A stretch of 16,349 bases of DNA from an uncultured Eubacteriales bacterium (GTDB lineage: Bacteria > Bacillota > Clostridia > Lachnospirales > Lachnospiraceae). The stretch is taken from the NCBI GenBank assembly GCA_900321145.1, contig ONVB01000164.1, forward strand, positions 1 to 16,349, read 5' to 3'. The notes beneath the pieces were generated by a model. That model saw only the letters and a list, made by a program, of their open reading frames with translations. It made no database searches and was not told where the DNA came from. Numbering within the stretch: position 1 is the stretch's first letter; the number at the start of each line of letters is the position of its first letter. Shown one piece after another: positions 6,140-15,000 of the stretch. A program made the translations under genes and the position numbers.

Positions 6140-6834
6140 TGACATACATTATCTGTGAAGGGCCTGAAAATAGTGCGGAAGGACAGTTTGTAAAAGCATA
6201 TATTACCGAGAGAGTATTAGGTGAGGTAAGTTGCATATTTTCGGGTGGCAACAGGAATATTATGAAAAGTGTCTATAGTATTCCGAAAGATTTGAATGAA
6301 CATGATAGTGTAATCCTGTTTTTTGACAGTGTTGAGACCATAGGCGGAAGAGCAGTAATAGATATAATTGATGACATATCTGAGATATGCAATGCGAGCG
6401 GGACCAACTTTCGATATACAACTTATTACTGCTTTGAGGAAGTATTCTTATCATACGCAGGCATTGTTGATCTACTTTCGCTTGACGAAGAGTTACATAG
6501 GGAACTCCTGCGCATTCAGGATTTGCTTCGTTCCGGAAAAAACTACTATGATGTCTTGGCAAGAGAAATATGGAGCAAGCTCATCGAAGATGAGAACTGT
6601 TATTGCAACAGAGAGCACTTTTCATTTGTCTTGATCAATCAGCTGATGAAACCGTTCAGGCACAGATTTCAAATTGAAAAAGGTAGTATGGGAAAATGCT
6701 GGACATGTGGATGTGCAGAATTAGAGGCAGAGAATACCTACTATTGTCCGACATGCAGATACCGGATGAAGGATTGTGAGTTTGGCGATAAGCTTAGAGA
6801 TATAGAGGAAAACTCGGTGTTTGCAATTGCATAA
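6139..6834 (+). CDS. TOPRIM-like protein with a C-terminal zinc ribbon, third gene of the operon
   Basis: A 231-residue protein from GTG 6139, chosen because GGAGGG (6124-6129) lies nine bases upstream; a TTG at 6130 is too close to that site. The N-terminal part has YIICEGPENSAEG (E7), then VILFFDS with D63, then TTYYCFEEVFLSY (91-106). This order of Glu, Asp and a later acidic stretch resembles TOPRIM/OLD or DUF4435-like nucleases, but the match is by pattern only and the usual DxD is reduced to a single Asp. The C-terminus carries C187-x2-C190 and C203-x2-C206 in KCWTCGC and YYCPTC, a zinc ribbon that often binds nucleic acid. It is the last operon gene. A nuclease or nucleic-acid-binding effector is plausible; other phosphoryl-transfer or purely binding roles are possible. 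Confidence 0.7.
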   Translation: MTYIICEGPENSAEGQFVKAYITERVLGEVSCIFSGGNRNIMKSVYSIPKDLNEHDSVILFFDSVETIGGRAVIDIIDDISEICNASGTNFRYTTYYCFEEVFLSYAGIVDLLSLDEELHRELLRIQDLLRSGKNYYDVLAREIWSKLIEDENCYCNREHFSFVLINQLMKPFRHRFQIEKGSMGKCWTCGCAELEAENTYYCPTCRYRMKDCEFGDKLRDIEENSVFAIA

Positions 6835-7138
6835 TCCGGTTAAAAGAAGTGTTTGAAGGTAGACGTGAAGGTGCTTTTTGAGGGGATGGTGAGAAAAATT
6901 ATATTTTTATCATTTTCCTGAATTGTAAATGTAAATTCGGTATGTAAGTTTAAATTCTACATCCTCCTTAAAAACACTGTTATTTTTATAACTTGTAGCG
7001 TCTTTATTTGAAAATGTGTGGTAGAATGAACCCATATTTGTGGTAAACTTTCATTTTCCGAGAATCCAGGATGTAGAGTCGGAGTACAGACTCTTAACTT
7101 TATCAATGCAGGTAAGGAAAACATTGCGGAAAAGAGTA
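6835..7138 (+). other. Intergenic region with a weak AT-rich terminator and an extended -10 promoter
   Basis: About 300 bases with no convincing gene. At 6888-6914 an AT-rich hairpin (AAAAAT-TAT-ATTTTT with a flanking five-pair extension after one mismatch) may end the three-gene operon. TGGTAGAAT at 7019-7027 is an extended -10 element without a good -35 box, suitable for the phosphoesterase gene. TCTACATCCT (6956-6965) recurs inverted as AGGATGTAGA (7068-7077), flanking that promoter. No RNA family is recognised. Confidence 0.4.
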
Positions 7139-7840
7139 ATGATCTATGTGACGGGCGATACGCATGGTTATATTGATATAGAGAAACTTTCATACAGAAA
7201 TAGTCCGTTTCTTAAGGGACTTACGAAGGATGATTATGTTATTGTGTGCGGAGACTTCGGCCTTGTTTGGGATAACAGCAAAGGAGAGCAGCATTGGCGG
7301 AAGTGGCTGGAGGAAAAATCCTTTACAACGCTTTTCGTGGATGGTAACCATGAGAATCACAACATGCTTGACGCCTATCCTGTTGAAGCTTGGAATGGTG
7401 GGAATATCCACCGTATCTCAGACAGTATTATTCACTTGATGCGAGGCCAGGTCTATGAGGTCAAAGGATTGAAGTTCTTCACCATGGGCGGAGCCGAAAG
7501 TCACGATAAGGAGTACTGAGTTGAAGATGTAAGTTGGTGGCGCCGGGAAATGCCGTCAAAAGAAGAAATGGATCATGCTGTGATGAATTTACGCAAGAAT
7601 GATTTTAAAGTGGATTACGTCATCTCACACTGTGCCCCATCGTCTGTGCAACGGGAAATAGAAGGGAATCTGCACTTGCACTACGAGGATAACTTCTTTA
7701 CAGATTGGCTGGATGACTTGATTACTCAATACGGACTTCGATATTGCAAATGGTATTGCGGTCATTATCATTTTGGAATGAGAAGTAAGAAATGTGAGGG
7801 ACTGGAGATTTTGTATGGGGCTGTACAAGAACTGCAATAA
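7139..7840 (+). pseudogene. Metallophosphoesterase interrupted by an in-frame TGA
   Basis: A calcineurin-type metallophosphoesterase of 233 codons in one uninterrupted frame apart from TGA at 7517-7519 (codon 127). The first part carries GDTHG (D7, H9), GDFG (D39) and GNHE (N70, H71). The second part carries SHCAP (H164) and GHYHFG (H209, H211). The stop therefore removes the last metal-binding histidines, and a 126-residue product should be inactive. Both sides of the stop match the family with no shift or gap (HDKEY, then VEDVSWW), and a single C-to-T change of CGA (Arg) explains it. From memory, family members usually carry a basic residue here. GGAAAAGAG lies just before ATG 7139. A sequencing error or suppression of the stop is possible. 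The family hydrolyses phosphoesters; the substrate here is unknown. Confidence 0.85.
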
Positions 7841-7853
7841 TCCCGTTTGGCAT

Positions 7854-7900
7854 CCTAAAGTCCCGGCATGCGCCTTGGTATAAAATGACGGGACTTTAGG
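7854..7900. repeat. Perfect 12-bp inverted repeat after the phosphoesterase
   Basis: CCTAAAGTCCCG (7854-7865) and CGGGACTTTAGG (7889-7900) are exact reverse complements with a 23-base loop. No U-run follows the stem on either strand, so it is a poor intrinsic terminator. Its position between a broken gene and a gene fragment fits a relic of a small mobile element end or a regulatory RNA hairpin. Confidence 0.6.
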
Positions 7901-7918
7901 TTAAAAAGAGGCAAGGGT

Positions 7919-8104
7919 GTAACACATGTTTCGTTTCAAGGCTTGTTTCTTCATGCGGTGCCTACAGCTGAAGCATATTATGAGACTAATGGGTTTTCAG
8001 CGCTGCCGGATTGCGCTAAACCGTTATATTCAATAGATCAAGGCCTTACTGCGATGTGGCTTATTCTTAAGAAAATTTCGATACCGGATGACTATTCCCA
8101 ATAA
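7919..8104 (+). pseudogene. C-terminal remnant of a GNAT-family N-acetyltransferase
   Basis: An open frame of 61 codons ends at TAA 8102-8104 and reads like the end of a GNAT acetyltransferase: a strand GLFLHAVPTAEAYYETNGF (residues 8-26), containing the typical A-x-x-[YF]Y-x-x-[NH]GF helix-turn near the acetyl-CoA site, then FSALPDCAKPLYSIDQ and a final strand TAMWLILKKI. No start codon with a ribosome site lies upstream in frame, and the acetyl-CoA-binding R/Q-x-x-G-x-G/A loop is missing. The remnant may derive from a toxin-antitoxin-type GNAT or an ordinary acetyltransferase. It ends 48 bases before the first surface-protein gene. The assignment rests on pattern recognition over a short stretch. 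Confidence 0.5.
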
Positions 8105-8152
8105 TCAATAAATGTTGTGCTTTTATCTATTATGAAGAAAGGAATGACGCTC

Positions 8153-11100
8153 ATGAAGAACAAACCAAACCTAAAAAGAATAATTGCCATGGCAGTCTTG
8201 TTTGTATTTGTGCTTCACGAGATGCTATCAGCTTTTTCCGGTGTTGTCCTGGCAGGCGGGTATTCAGGACCGAAGTTTACTATAGATCTGGCTAATGGCG
8301 ACGGAAAGAGTACAAGCAGTACTGCTTGGCCGAAGACTCTTCCGACACAGAAAGATGTGCCGTTTTATCCCGTGCCGTATTATATGGGTGTCAATGGCTG
8401 TTTGATAAATGGGTATGTCATTCCGCACATTGTTATTGAGGACCAGAATAAAAGACAGCCTAACAGTGGCGAATTGATGCGTTACGACAGTATAAAGGAC
8501 GCACAGTTTATAAATGATAATTTTATAGTGCGAGGGGATACAAAGGTTAACAAAAGAGGGGAGTATTACATTGTAGTTGAAGGAAAGAATTCCTATAGCG
8601 GTACTATAGAAAATGCAGGTTACAGTGTATACGGAGCAGCGTTGCCGGTGAATGCAAAGATCAATATGGCGTCGCTTTATATGAGCAAGGATTCTTCAGG
8701 AAAGGTTACATGGTATGACAGTGATAATTCAAGCAAGCTTAAGCCACAGATAACAGTGACGAAGAAGGATGAGGATTACAGCTTTGACGAGACAAAGGAT
8801 GTTATCTGGTATTACATAAAAAAGGGTACAGAGAACTATAACGAATTGCTTGAGTACACAAGTGGTTTTGAGGCTGATATAAAGAAGCTGTACATAGATC
8901 GCTTGACCTATAAACCGAGTTATGAGATAGAAAGCATAACAACCACCAAGAAACCTACAGCAGTGGGAGAATACTGGGCTATTGCTGTCTTAAAAGGCGA
9001 CAACACCCATGAGCCTAAGATTCTCACGGCGGAATTCAAGATAGTCAAGCCGGTGGTGAAGGAGCAGGTCTACATTGTTCCGGATGCCGGGCAGGGGAAG
9101 ACATACGGAACGCCGGATACGGACATAACCTACAAGGTGTATAAGGATGCAAACCTGACGACACTAAATAAGAGCAGGACATGGAAGAATGACAGGCTGC
9201 TTTCAAGAGAGGGCTACGGTACCGTAAAGGGGGAAAATGCCGGAGAAAAGAAGATCATACTTAATCCGGACATATCTAAGGAGCTTACCGATAAGTATGT
9301 GTTTAATCTCGTGAAGCCAAAAAGCGACGACATGCCGACTTATGAGATAAGGAAGAAGGAAATCGATTTTAGTTCTATGGTTAAGTTCTTTGAGACGGAT
9401 GACCCTGAGACTGATCCGGCGAAGAAAAAAGTCAAAACAAATACGGGTGGAATGATCCCGTTTGACTATGAGTGCAATAAGGCGGATTTTGACAGTTTTA
9501 CACCGCCGTTTATGGTTGAAGATACCATATCCGTGCTGAAGCTGAAGTCTGACGGAACACCGGTTGATAAGGTGGACGGTCGTGCGGTATATGTAAAGGA
9601 AAAGTGCATCTTAGGCGCGTTCGGTACCGGTGTTAAGGGCAGCAGCAAGGAGATTACATTAACCAAAAATGAACATGATAAGTCGGCGCAGCAGATAGCC
9701 TTAGGTTTTAAGGCTGCGTCGAGCGGAAACTATACGGGGGAACAATGGTTTAATGTCGGAGTGTATTTCTCGGACGGTGATCTCTACAATATGAGCAATG
9801 CTGAAGTTACTTTGAAGGAGCCTTCATTCGAGTACGACGGAAGCCTCTTTGTTCCGCAGGTAGAAAATGTAACGCTTGGCGAAAAGAAGCTGACCTTTGA
9901 AGATTATAAGACTTATGTTGAGGCAGGGACAGCGGCCTGGAAATATGCAATACGTCTTGTAGGGCGCGGAGATTATACCGGGGAAAAGAAGATATATTAT
10001 ACCGTTGAGAGAAGAGATATAACTTTTAGTGCAGTTGACACGATAGGCATAAAAGCATGGACCGGTTCGCCCGTTGAACCGGACCTGACGATAAAGGACG
10101 GTGATAAGCTTCTGTACGAGGGTACGGATTACACGCTTTCGTACAGTGATAATGTCGAGCCGGGCAAGGCTACGGTTATCGTAACGGGCAAAGGCAATTA
10201 CAAAGGTTCGTTTTCAAGAACATTTGAGATAAAGAAAGCCTCATTGAAGTACAGAGCCTATGTTCAAAAGCGTAGCTGGATGGACTGGTCGACTGCGGCA
10301 ATCGGGACGGCTGTGAATACTACTGACTTTGCGGGTACCACCGACAACCTCCGTATGGAGACCATACAGATGCAGTTATCAGGCGTTAAGGGAGCTGTCA
10401 AGTACCGTGCGTATTGCGCAAAGAAGGGCTGGACACAGTGGGCGACTACGGCGGACACGAGTACATATGCGGGAACCAAGGGCGAGTCCCGGAGGGTGGA
10501 GATGATTCAACTTTCAGCAAAGGGAGAGGTTGCGGATCTCTATGATATGTACTACAGGACGTATTGCGAGAAGTTCGGCTGGCTCGGATGGGCGGCAAAT
10601 AACCAAAAGTCGGGTTCGGCAGGTTACGCAAGAAAGCTCGAAGCCTTCCAGGTGCAGTTCGTGGCTAAGGGGGAGGAGTTCGATACAGGGGCGCAGAAAG
10701 CATTCTATGACAGGACGAGAGACGGGGATGTGCAGATTCAGGCCCGGGCTGAAAATGTGGCTGCTAAACAACCGTATGAACGCTATTATTTAGGCATAGC
10801 TGAGATAATCCTCAAGGAGGCTTCACCAGTGTTTGACGGCCGTGTGTTTGTGCCGGAGGTAGACAGGGTGCTTTATAACGGACAGACCGTGCCGGAGAAC
10901 GACTATGAATACGCTGTCAAGACCGGCAATTACCCGGGACAATACAGTGTGACTATTGACGGATGTGGCAGGTATATAGGGCAAAAGACAGTAAGCTTTA
11001 CGATAGAACAGCGTCCGGTAACGGCAGATATGTTCTCGATTAAGGATATCGAGTATAACGGTAATAAGAGAGGGCCGGCGGTCAGCGGTACATTTGCGGG

Positions 11101-11968
11101 AGTGAAATTAAAGAAGAATCTGGACTACGCCGTGACTTATAAGAACAATGTGAATGTGGGAACGGCGACTGCGACGGTTACCGGGCTTGACGGATTCTCG
11201 GGTTCGGTTGACCTGAATTTCAAGATTACAAGCAGGAGCATAACCAAGTGTACGGTTGCGGATATTACGGCAAAGGCGTGGACAGGTTCGGCCGTGAAGC
11301 CGGAGGCGGTTGTTAAGGACGGAACAAAGAAGCTTGTGAAGGGAACGGACTACACCCTTTCTTACAAGAACAATACCGCTGCGGGAACGGCGACTGTTAC
11401 TGTAACGGGCAAGGGCAATTATATCGGCACGGTTACGAAAGAGTTCGAGATCAAGAAGGTGAACCTAAAGTACAGGGCTTATGTGCAGAAGAATTCGTGG
11501 ACGGACTGGCAGACAGCACCCATTGGAGCTGCTCCGAAGTCAACCGAGTTTGCCGGCACTAAGGAGGCTCTTCTCCTGCAGGTCGTACAGCTTAAGATGA
11601 GCGGAATCGATGGAGAGATCAAGTACAGGGCGTGCTTTGCAAAGAAAGGCTGGACAGACTGGTCAACCACGGCGGACACCTCAGTTCCTGCGGGAACGAG
11701 AGGCGAGACCAACAAGATGGCCATGATACAGCTCAAGACCGTGGGGCAGGTGTCAACGCTTTACGACCTGTACTACAGAACATATTGTGAGAAGTTCGGC
11801 TGGCTGGCATGGGCCAAGAATACCGAGAAGGCTGGAACTTCCGGCTACGGGTACATGATAGAGGCGTACCAGATTTGCTTTGCGCCGAAGGGCGCGCAGA
11901 TAACGCTTTCTTCAACGAAGCAGAAGTGCCTGTATGTCAAGGCGGACGATGGGGATAATCCGAAGTAG
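8153..11968 (+). CDS. Large secreted protein with MBG/Ig-like modules and two ChW repeat blocks
   Basis: A 1271-residue secreted protein. The start at 8153 is supported by AAGAAAGGA nine bases upstream. A frame extension to GTG 8117 adds 12 residues and has no ribosome site. The N-terminus is a signal peptide (basic start, hydrophobic core about residues 10-31, likely cleavage after VVLA). The next 600 residues hold strand-rich repeats, including an MBG-like module starting near GKTYGTPDTDITYKVY. Ig-like modules with the AWTGS signature lie at about 619-697 and 1027-1104, each directly before a ChW block (698-859 and 1105 to the end). ChW repeats are Trp-rich surface modules of clostridia, here with YCAKKGWTQW-type cores. 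There is no LPXTG, SLH or membrane anchor; the chain ends in DDGDNPK. Probable role: envelope-associated adhesion or matrix contact, inferred from architecture. Confidence 0.85.
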   Translation: MKNKPNLKRIIAMAVLFVFVLHEMLSAFSGVVLAGGYSGPKFTIDLANGDGKSTSSTAWPKTLPTQKDVPFYPVPYYMGVNGCLINGYVIPHIVIEDQNKRQPNSGELMRYDSIKDAQFINDNFIVRGDTKVNKRGEYYIVVEGKNSYSGTIENAGYSVYGAALPVNAKINMASLYMSKDSSGKVTWYDSDNSSKLKPQITVTKKDEDYSFDETKDVIWYYIKKGTENYNELLEYTSGFEADIKKLYIDRLTYKPSYEIESITTTKKPTAVGEYWAIAVLKGDNTHEPKILTAEFKIVKPVVKEQVYIVPDAGQGKTYGTPDTDITYKVYKDANLTTLNKSRTWKNDRLLSREGYGTVKGENAGEKKIILNPDISKELTDKYVFNLVKPKSDDMPTYEIRKKEIDFSSMVKFFETDDPETDPAKKKVKTNTGGMIPFDYECNKADFDSFTPPFMVEDTISVLKLKSDGTPVDKVDGRAVYVKEKCILGAFGTGVKGSSKEITLTKNEHDKSAQQIALGFKAASSGNYTGEQWFNVGVYFSDGDLYNMSNAEVTLKEPSFEYDGSLFVPQVENVTLGEKKLTFEDYKTYVEAGTAAWKYAIRLVGRGDYTGEKKIYYTVERRDITFSAVDTIGIKAWTGSPVEPDLTIKDGDKLLYEGTDYTLSYSDNVEPGKATVIVTGKGNYKGSFSRTFEIKKASLKYRAYVQKRSWMDWSTAAIGTAVNTTDFAGTTDNLRMETIQMQLSGVKGAVKYRAYCAKKGWTQWATTADTSTYAGTKGESRRVEMIQLSAKGEVADLYDMYYRTYCEKFGWLGWAANNQKSGSAGYARKLEAFQVQFVAKGEEFDTGAQKAFYDRTRDGDVQIQARAENVAAKQPYERYYLGIAEIILKEASPVFDGRVFVPEVDRVLYNGQTVPENDYEYAVKTGNYPGQYSVTIDGCGRYIGQKTVSFTIEQRPVTADMFSIKDIEYNGNKRGPAVSGTFAGVKLKKNLDYAVTYKNNVNVGTATATVTGLDGFSGSVDLNFKITSRSITKCTVADITAKAWTGSAVKPEAVVKDGTKKLVKGTDYTLSYKNNTAAGTATVTVTGKGNYIGTVTKEFEIKKVNLKYRAYVQKNSWTDWQTAPIGAAPKSTEFAGTKEALLLQVVQLKMSGIDGEIKYRACFAKKGWTDWSTTADTSVPAGTRGETNKMAMIQLKTVGQVSTLYDLYYRTYCEKFGWLAWAKNTEKAGTSGYGYMIEAYQICFAPKGAQITLSSTKQKCLYVKADDGDNPK
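10244..10730 (+). repeat. ChW repeat block, internal copy in the first surface protein
   Basis: Three tandem ChW-type repeats, residues 698-859, opening LKYRAYVQKRSW, with further cores YRAYCAKKGWTQW and YRTYCEKFGWLGW. It aligns without gaps to the C-terminal block of the second surface protein at roughly four identical residues in five. It is more diverged from the second block in its own gene. It ends AFYDRTRDGD, resembling the C-terminal tail of the neighbour (AFYDKSKDGADPK), although here the chain continues. Confidence 0.8.
11465..11968 (+). repeat. ChW repeat block, C-terminal copy in the first surface protein
   Basis: Residues 1105-1271, opening LKYRAYVQKNSW, with cores YRACFAKKGWTDW and YRTYCEKFGWLAW, then the tail KADDGDNPK. 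It follows an AWTGS-type Ig-like module, the same order as in the other two blocks. It is the most diverged of the three copies in this window. Confidence 0.75.
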
Positions 11969-11976
11969 AACTTGTT

Positions 11977-12005
11977 TTGATAATATTGTTTAATAATGAT
12001 ATAGT
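11977..12005 (+). promoter_or_regulatory. Sigma-A-type promoter of the CAP/ChW gene
   Basis: TTGATA (11977-11982) and TATAGT (12000-12005) are separated by exactly 17 bases, both boxes close to consensus. Transcription would start near 12012, giving a leader of about 85 bases. The second surface gene can therefore be expressed independently of the first. Confidence 0.7.
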
Positions 12006-12066
12006 AAAAATCCACGATTATAAGATAATTAAATGGGGATTTGCGTTATGCATTCTTTGGAATAGA

Positions 12067-12083
12067 AATACATGTGATGTATT
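12067..12083 (+). promoter_or_regulatory. Perfect dyad next to the ribosome site of the CAP/ChW gene
   Basis: AATACAT-GTG-ATGTATT is a perfect seven-base inverted repeat with a three-base centre. It ends one base before the strong site GGGAGG (12085-12090), which serves ATG 12098. As RNA it would form a hairpin beside the ribosome site; as DNA it could be a repressor operator. Which, if either, applies cannot be decided from sequence. Confidence 0.4.
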
Positions 12084-12097
12084 AGGGAGGAAAAAAC

Positions 12098-15000
12098 ATG
12101 AAGAAGAGAATTGCCGTTGTTATGATTATTGCGTGTGTTTTAAGCCTATTTTCTCCAGCGTTTCCGGTTTATGCAGGGAGCGATTCGGCTGACATAGAAG
12201 CGCAGATAGCCGAGGCTGAGAATGAATTGGAGGAAGCAAAGGCTGCTAAAGCCGCAAATGATGAAAAAATAGAAAAGGGAACTCTTGGTTTTGTAGAGTA
12301 CATGCTGAACAAAAGCGATTTGACGGATAACCAGAGGAGGGATCTTAATAGCGCAAAAACAATCCTTAATGAAGCAATTGCTGAGAGCTTTACAGACTGG
12401 TGGGGTGGTGATAACACAGGTCTTCCGGAGTCGAGAAACGGTAAAGTAACCGTAATTGGAGATAGGTATGATGCTATTTCATTGGATAACTATGAAGCAA
12501 TGTTCGTTTATCTCAGGAGTGTAAATGAGATAAGAGATACTGATGATCTTTATGTTGATACAATGAAAAGAAAAGCTGCAAAAACCAACTTTTACATAAC
12601 TGCCATAGCACAGACAGGAGCAGATAGGGCAGCAGGGTTAAAGCGTCATAGTAGTTTGAAGACATCCTGTGAGAATCTAGCTTTCGGACAGCCCCCTGCC
12701 ATATGGCTCAGCGAAAAAGGTAACTTTAAGAAGGCTATGGAAAGCCTGGGAATCAAAAAACTAATAAGTGAAGAGAATATAAAAGCCATAGAGGCTGAGG
12801 CTGAAAGTGGCGGATATGAGATAGGACATTATACTAATCTTTTTTGGGCTGTTGACCAAGTTATGGGAATTGGTTTTACTAATTATGGAGGAACCGTATG
12901 CTATAACGCTACAAAAGAGTCAAATTATACCAATAAATATGCTGTGTATACTATTGATGAATTTGAGGCGCTTTTTAACGAGTATTACGACACCATTAAT
13001 CCTGAGCTGTTCGAAAAAAGAATAGAGGAAAAGCAGGAGATACTGAATAAACTATATGAAAGCTATTATTCTGCATGTTCAGAGCACAGCTTTAATGATG
13101 TTGCAGCAGATGCTGATTGTACGGCAGACGGTTATAGAGGAAGAAAGTGTTCAAAATGCGGATATGTCATAAAAGATGAGATTATTCCGGCGACAGGTCA
13201 TAATTTTGAAGATGGAATATGTTCAAGATGCGGTAAGAAAACAGTAAAGGAGATAACGGAAGTTGGGTTATCATATACTGTAGGAGGGAGTACATATATC
13301 AATACAACATCTGAACAGTTGTATGAGGTTGGAAAGGAACTGAGTTTCTATATACAATACAAGACTGAAAGTGATTATATATTTGGGGACGAATTTGTAG
13401 TAGATATATTAGATCCGAGTGTAGTGCAGTATACGCCCGAAAGTAATGATAAAGGCAAAATGACCATGCTTAAACCGGGAATCACCAAGGTTAAGATATA
13501 TGCCAAAGATAACCCTGCTGTATTCCAAGAAATTTTCATAGATGTTGCGGATAAAGGTGGACACAATTATGTGATTTCGCCAGCGGACAATGATGAGAAT
13601 ACCACAATAGCAACATGTTCCAAATGTGGGAGAGTGGTCGACATTACAGTTCCTACGATTGAAAAGGTGTATTATTCAAAGGATAATTCGTCATATTTTC
13701 AAAGTGACTATTTTAGATTTGATGCCGATTCTATTGGATATGTCAGAGTGTACCTGAATGGGTGTAAATACTTTGGTTCACATCAGATAGTGGGAAACAA
13801 TGATATTGTGTTTGAAATCGAAGATGAGTCGGTGATGAAGTTCACGGAAACCAATGGATCAAGCATTGTTACAGGTACTTTTGACATCTTAAAAAGAGGA
13901 AGTACAAACATAACCATATATCCGAAGTATAACCCGACAAAGAAACGAGTTTACAAAGCGGTTGTGCTTGGCAGTACGGATTCGCTTGTGACAGAAATCA
14001 AGCTTGACAAAACAGTGGCAGTGCTTGATCTGTCAGATGACAAGACCGTAAAGCTTAGTGCAGATGTCAGTCCTTCAAATGCAATGATAAAAGAACTTAG
14101 ATGGACCAGTTCGAATGAAAAGGTCGCAACAGTAGATTCAAACGGAAATGTGACAGCTGTAGGAAACGGAACCGCTGTTATCCGTGCATATGCCATTGAT
14201 GGTTCCGGAGTATCCTCGGATTTTTGCCGAGTTACTGTTTGGGGGGCGCAGGCGGCACCGAGTGTTTCGAAAGCAGATTTTTCAATAAGTGAAAAAAAGA
14301 TTATTTCAAATCTTGAAGGCGATTATGAATATAGGATATTGAAAGACGGGGAATGGTCAGGTTGGAGTTTGTCAGGGATATACACAGGATTATCAACAAA
14401 TACTGAGTATAAGATAGGTGTAAGGTTAATAAAACAGTCAGCGTCTTACCTGAAGGAAGGCGAGGAGAAAGTTGTAACTATAAAAACTAATGATCATACC
14501 CCAATGGCTATAGTCGGAAAAGAGGCTACATGTACCGAAGATGGCTTTTCTGACGGCAGTATATGTGAAATATGCGGAGAGGTCATCGAACCTCAGGAGA
14601 CAATAGAAGCTTTGGGGCATGAATGGGATGAAGGCATTGTGTCTGTAGAGGCGGATTGTGAAAATGACGGAGAAATAGTCTATACTTGCAACAGATGTAA
14701 TGAAGTAAAAAAAGAGGTAATTGCCAAAACCGGACATAAGCTCGAATTCAGGGAAGAGATACAAGCTTCTGATGAGAAAAGTGGAATGAAAGCTCATTGG
14801 GAGTGTGTTAATTGTGGATCGTTGTATTTGGACAAACAGGCAATCAAGAAAGTAACTAAAGAAGAACTGAAAACAGATGTAGAAAAACATATTTTAATTA
14901 AACATGACGCAAAAGCGGCAACTTGTGTAACAGACGGGAATATTGCTTTTTGGGAATGTGAGGAGTGTGGCAAGTTATTTAAGGATTCTTCAGCAAAGCA

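Noticed and set aside
7517..7519. TGA as a selenocysteine codon in the phosphoesterase
   Set aside because: No clear SECIS hairpin follows it, metallophosphoesterases do not use selenocysteine here, and a CGA-to-TGA change is the simpler explanation.
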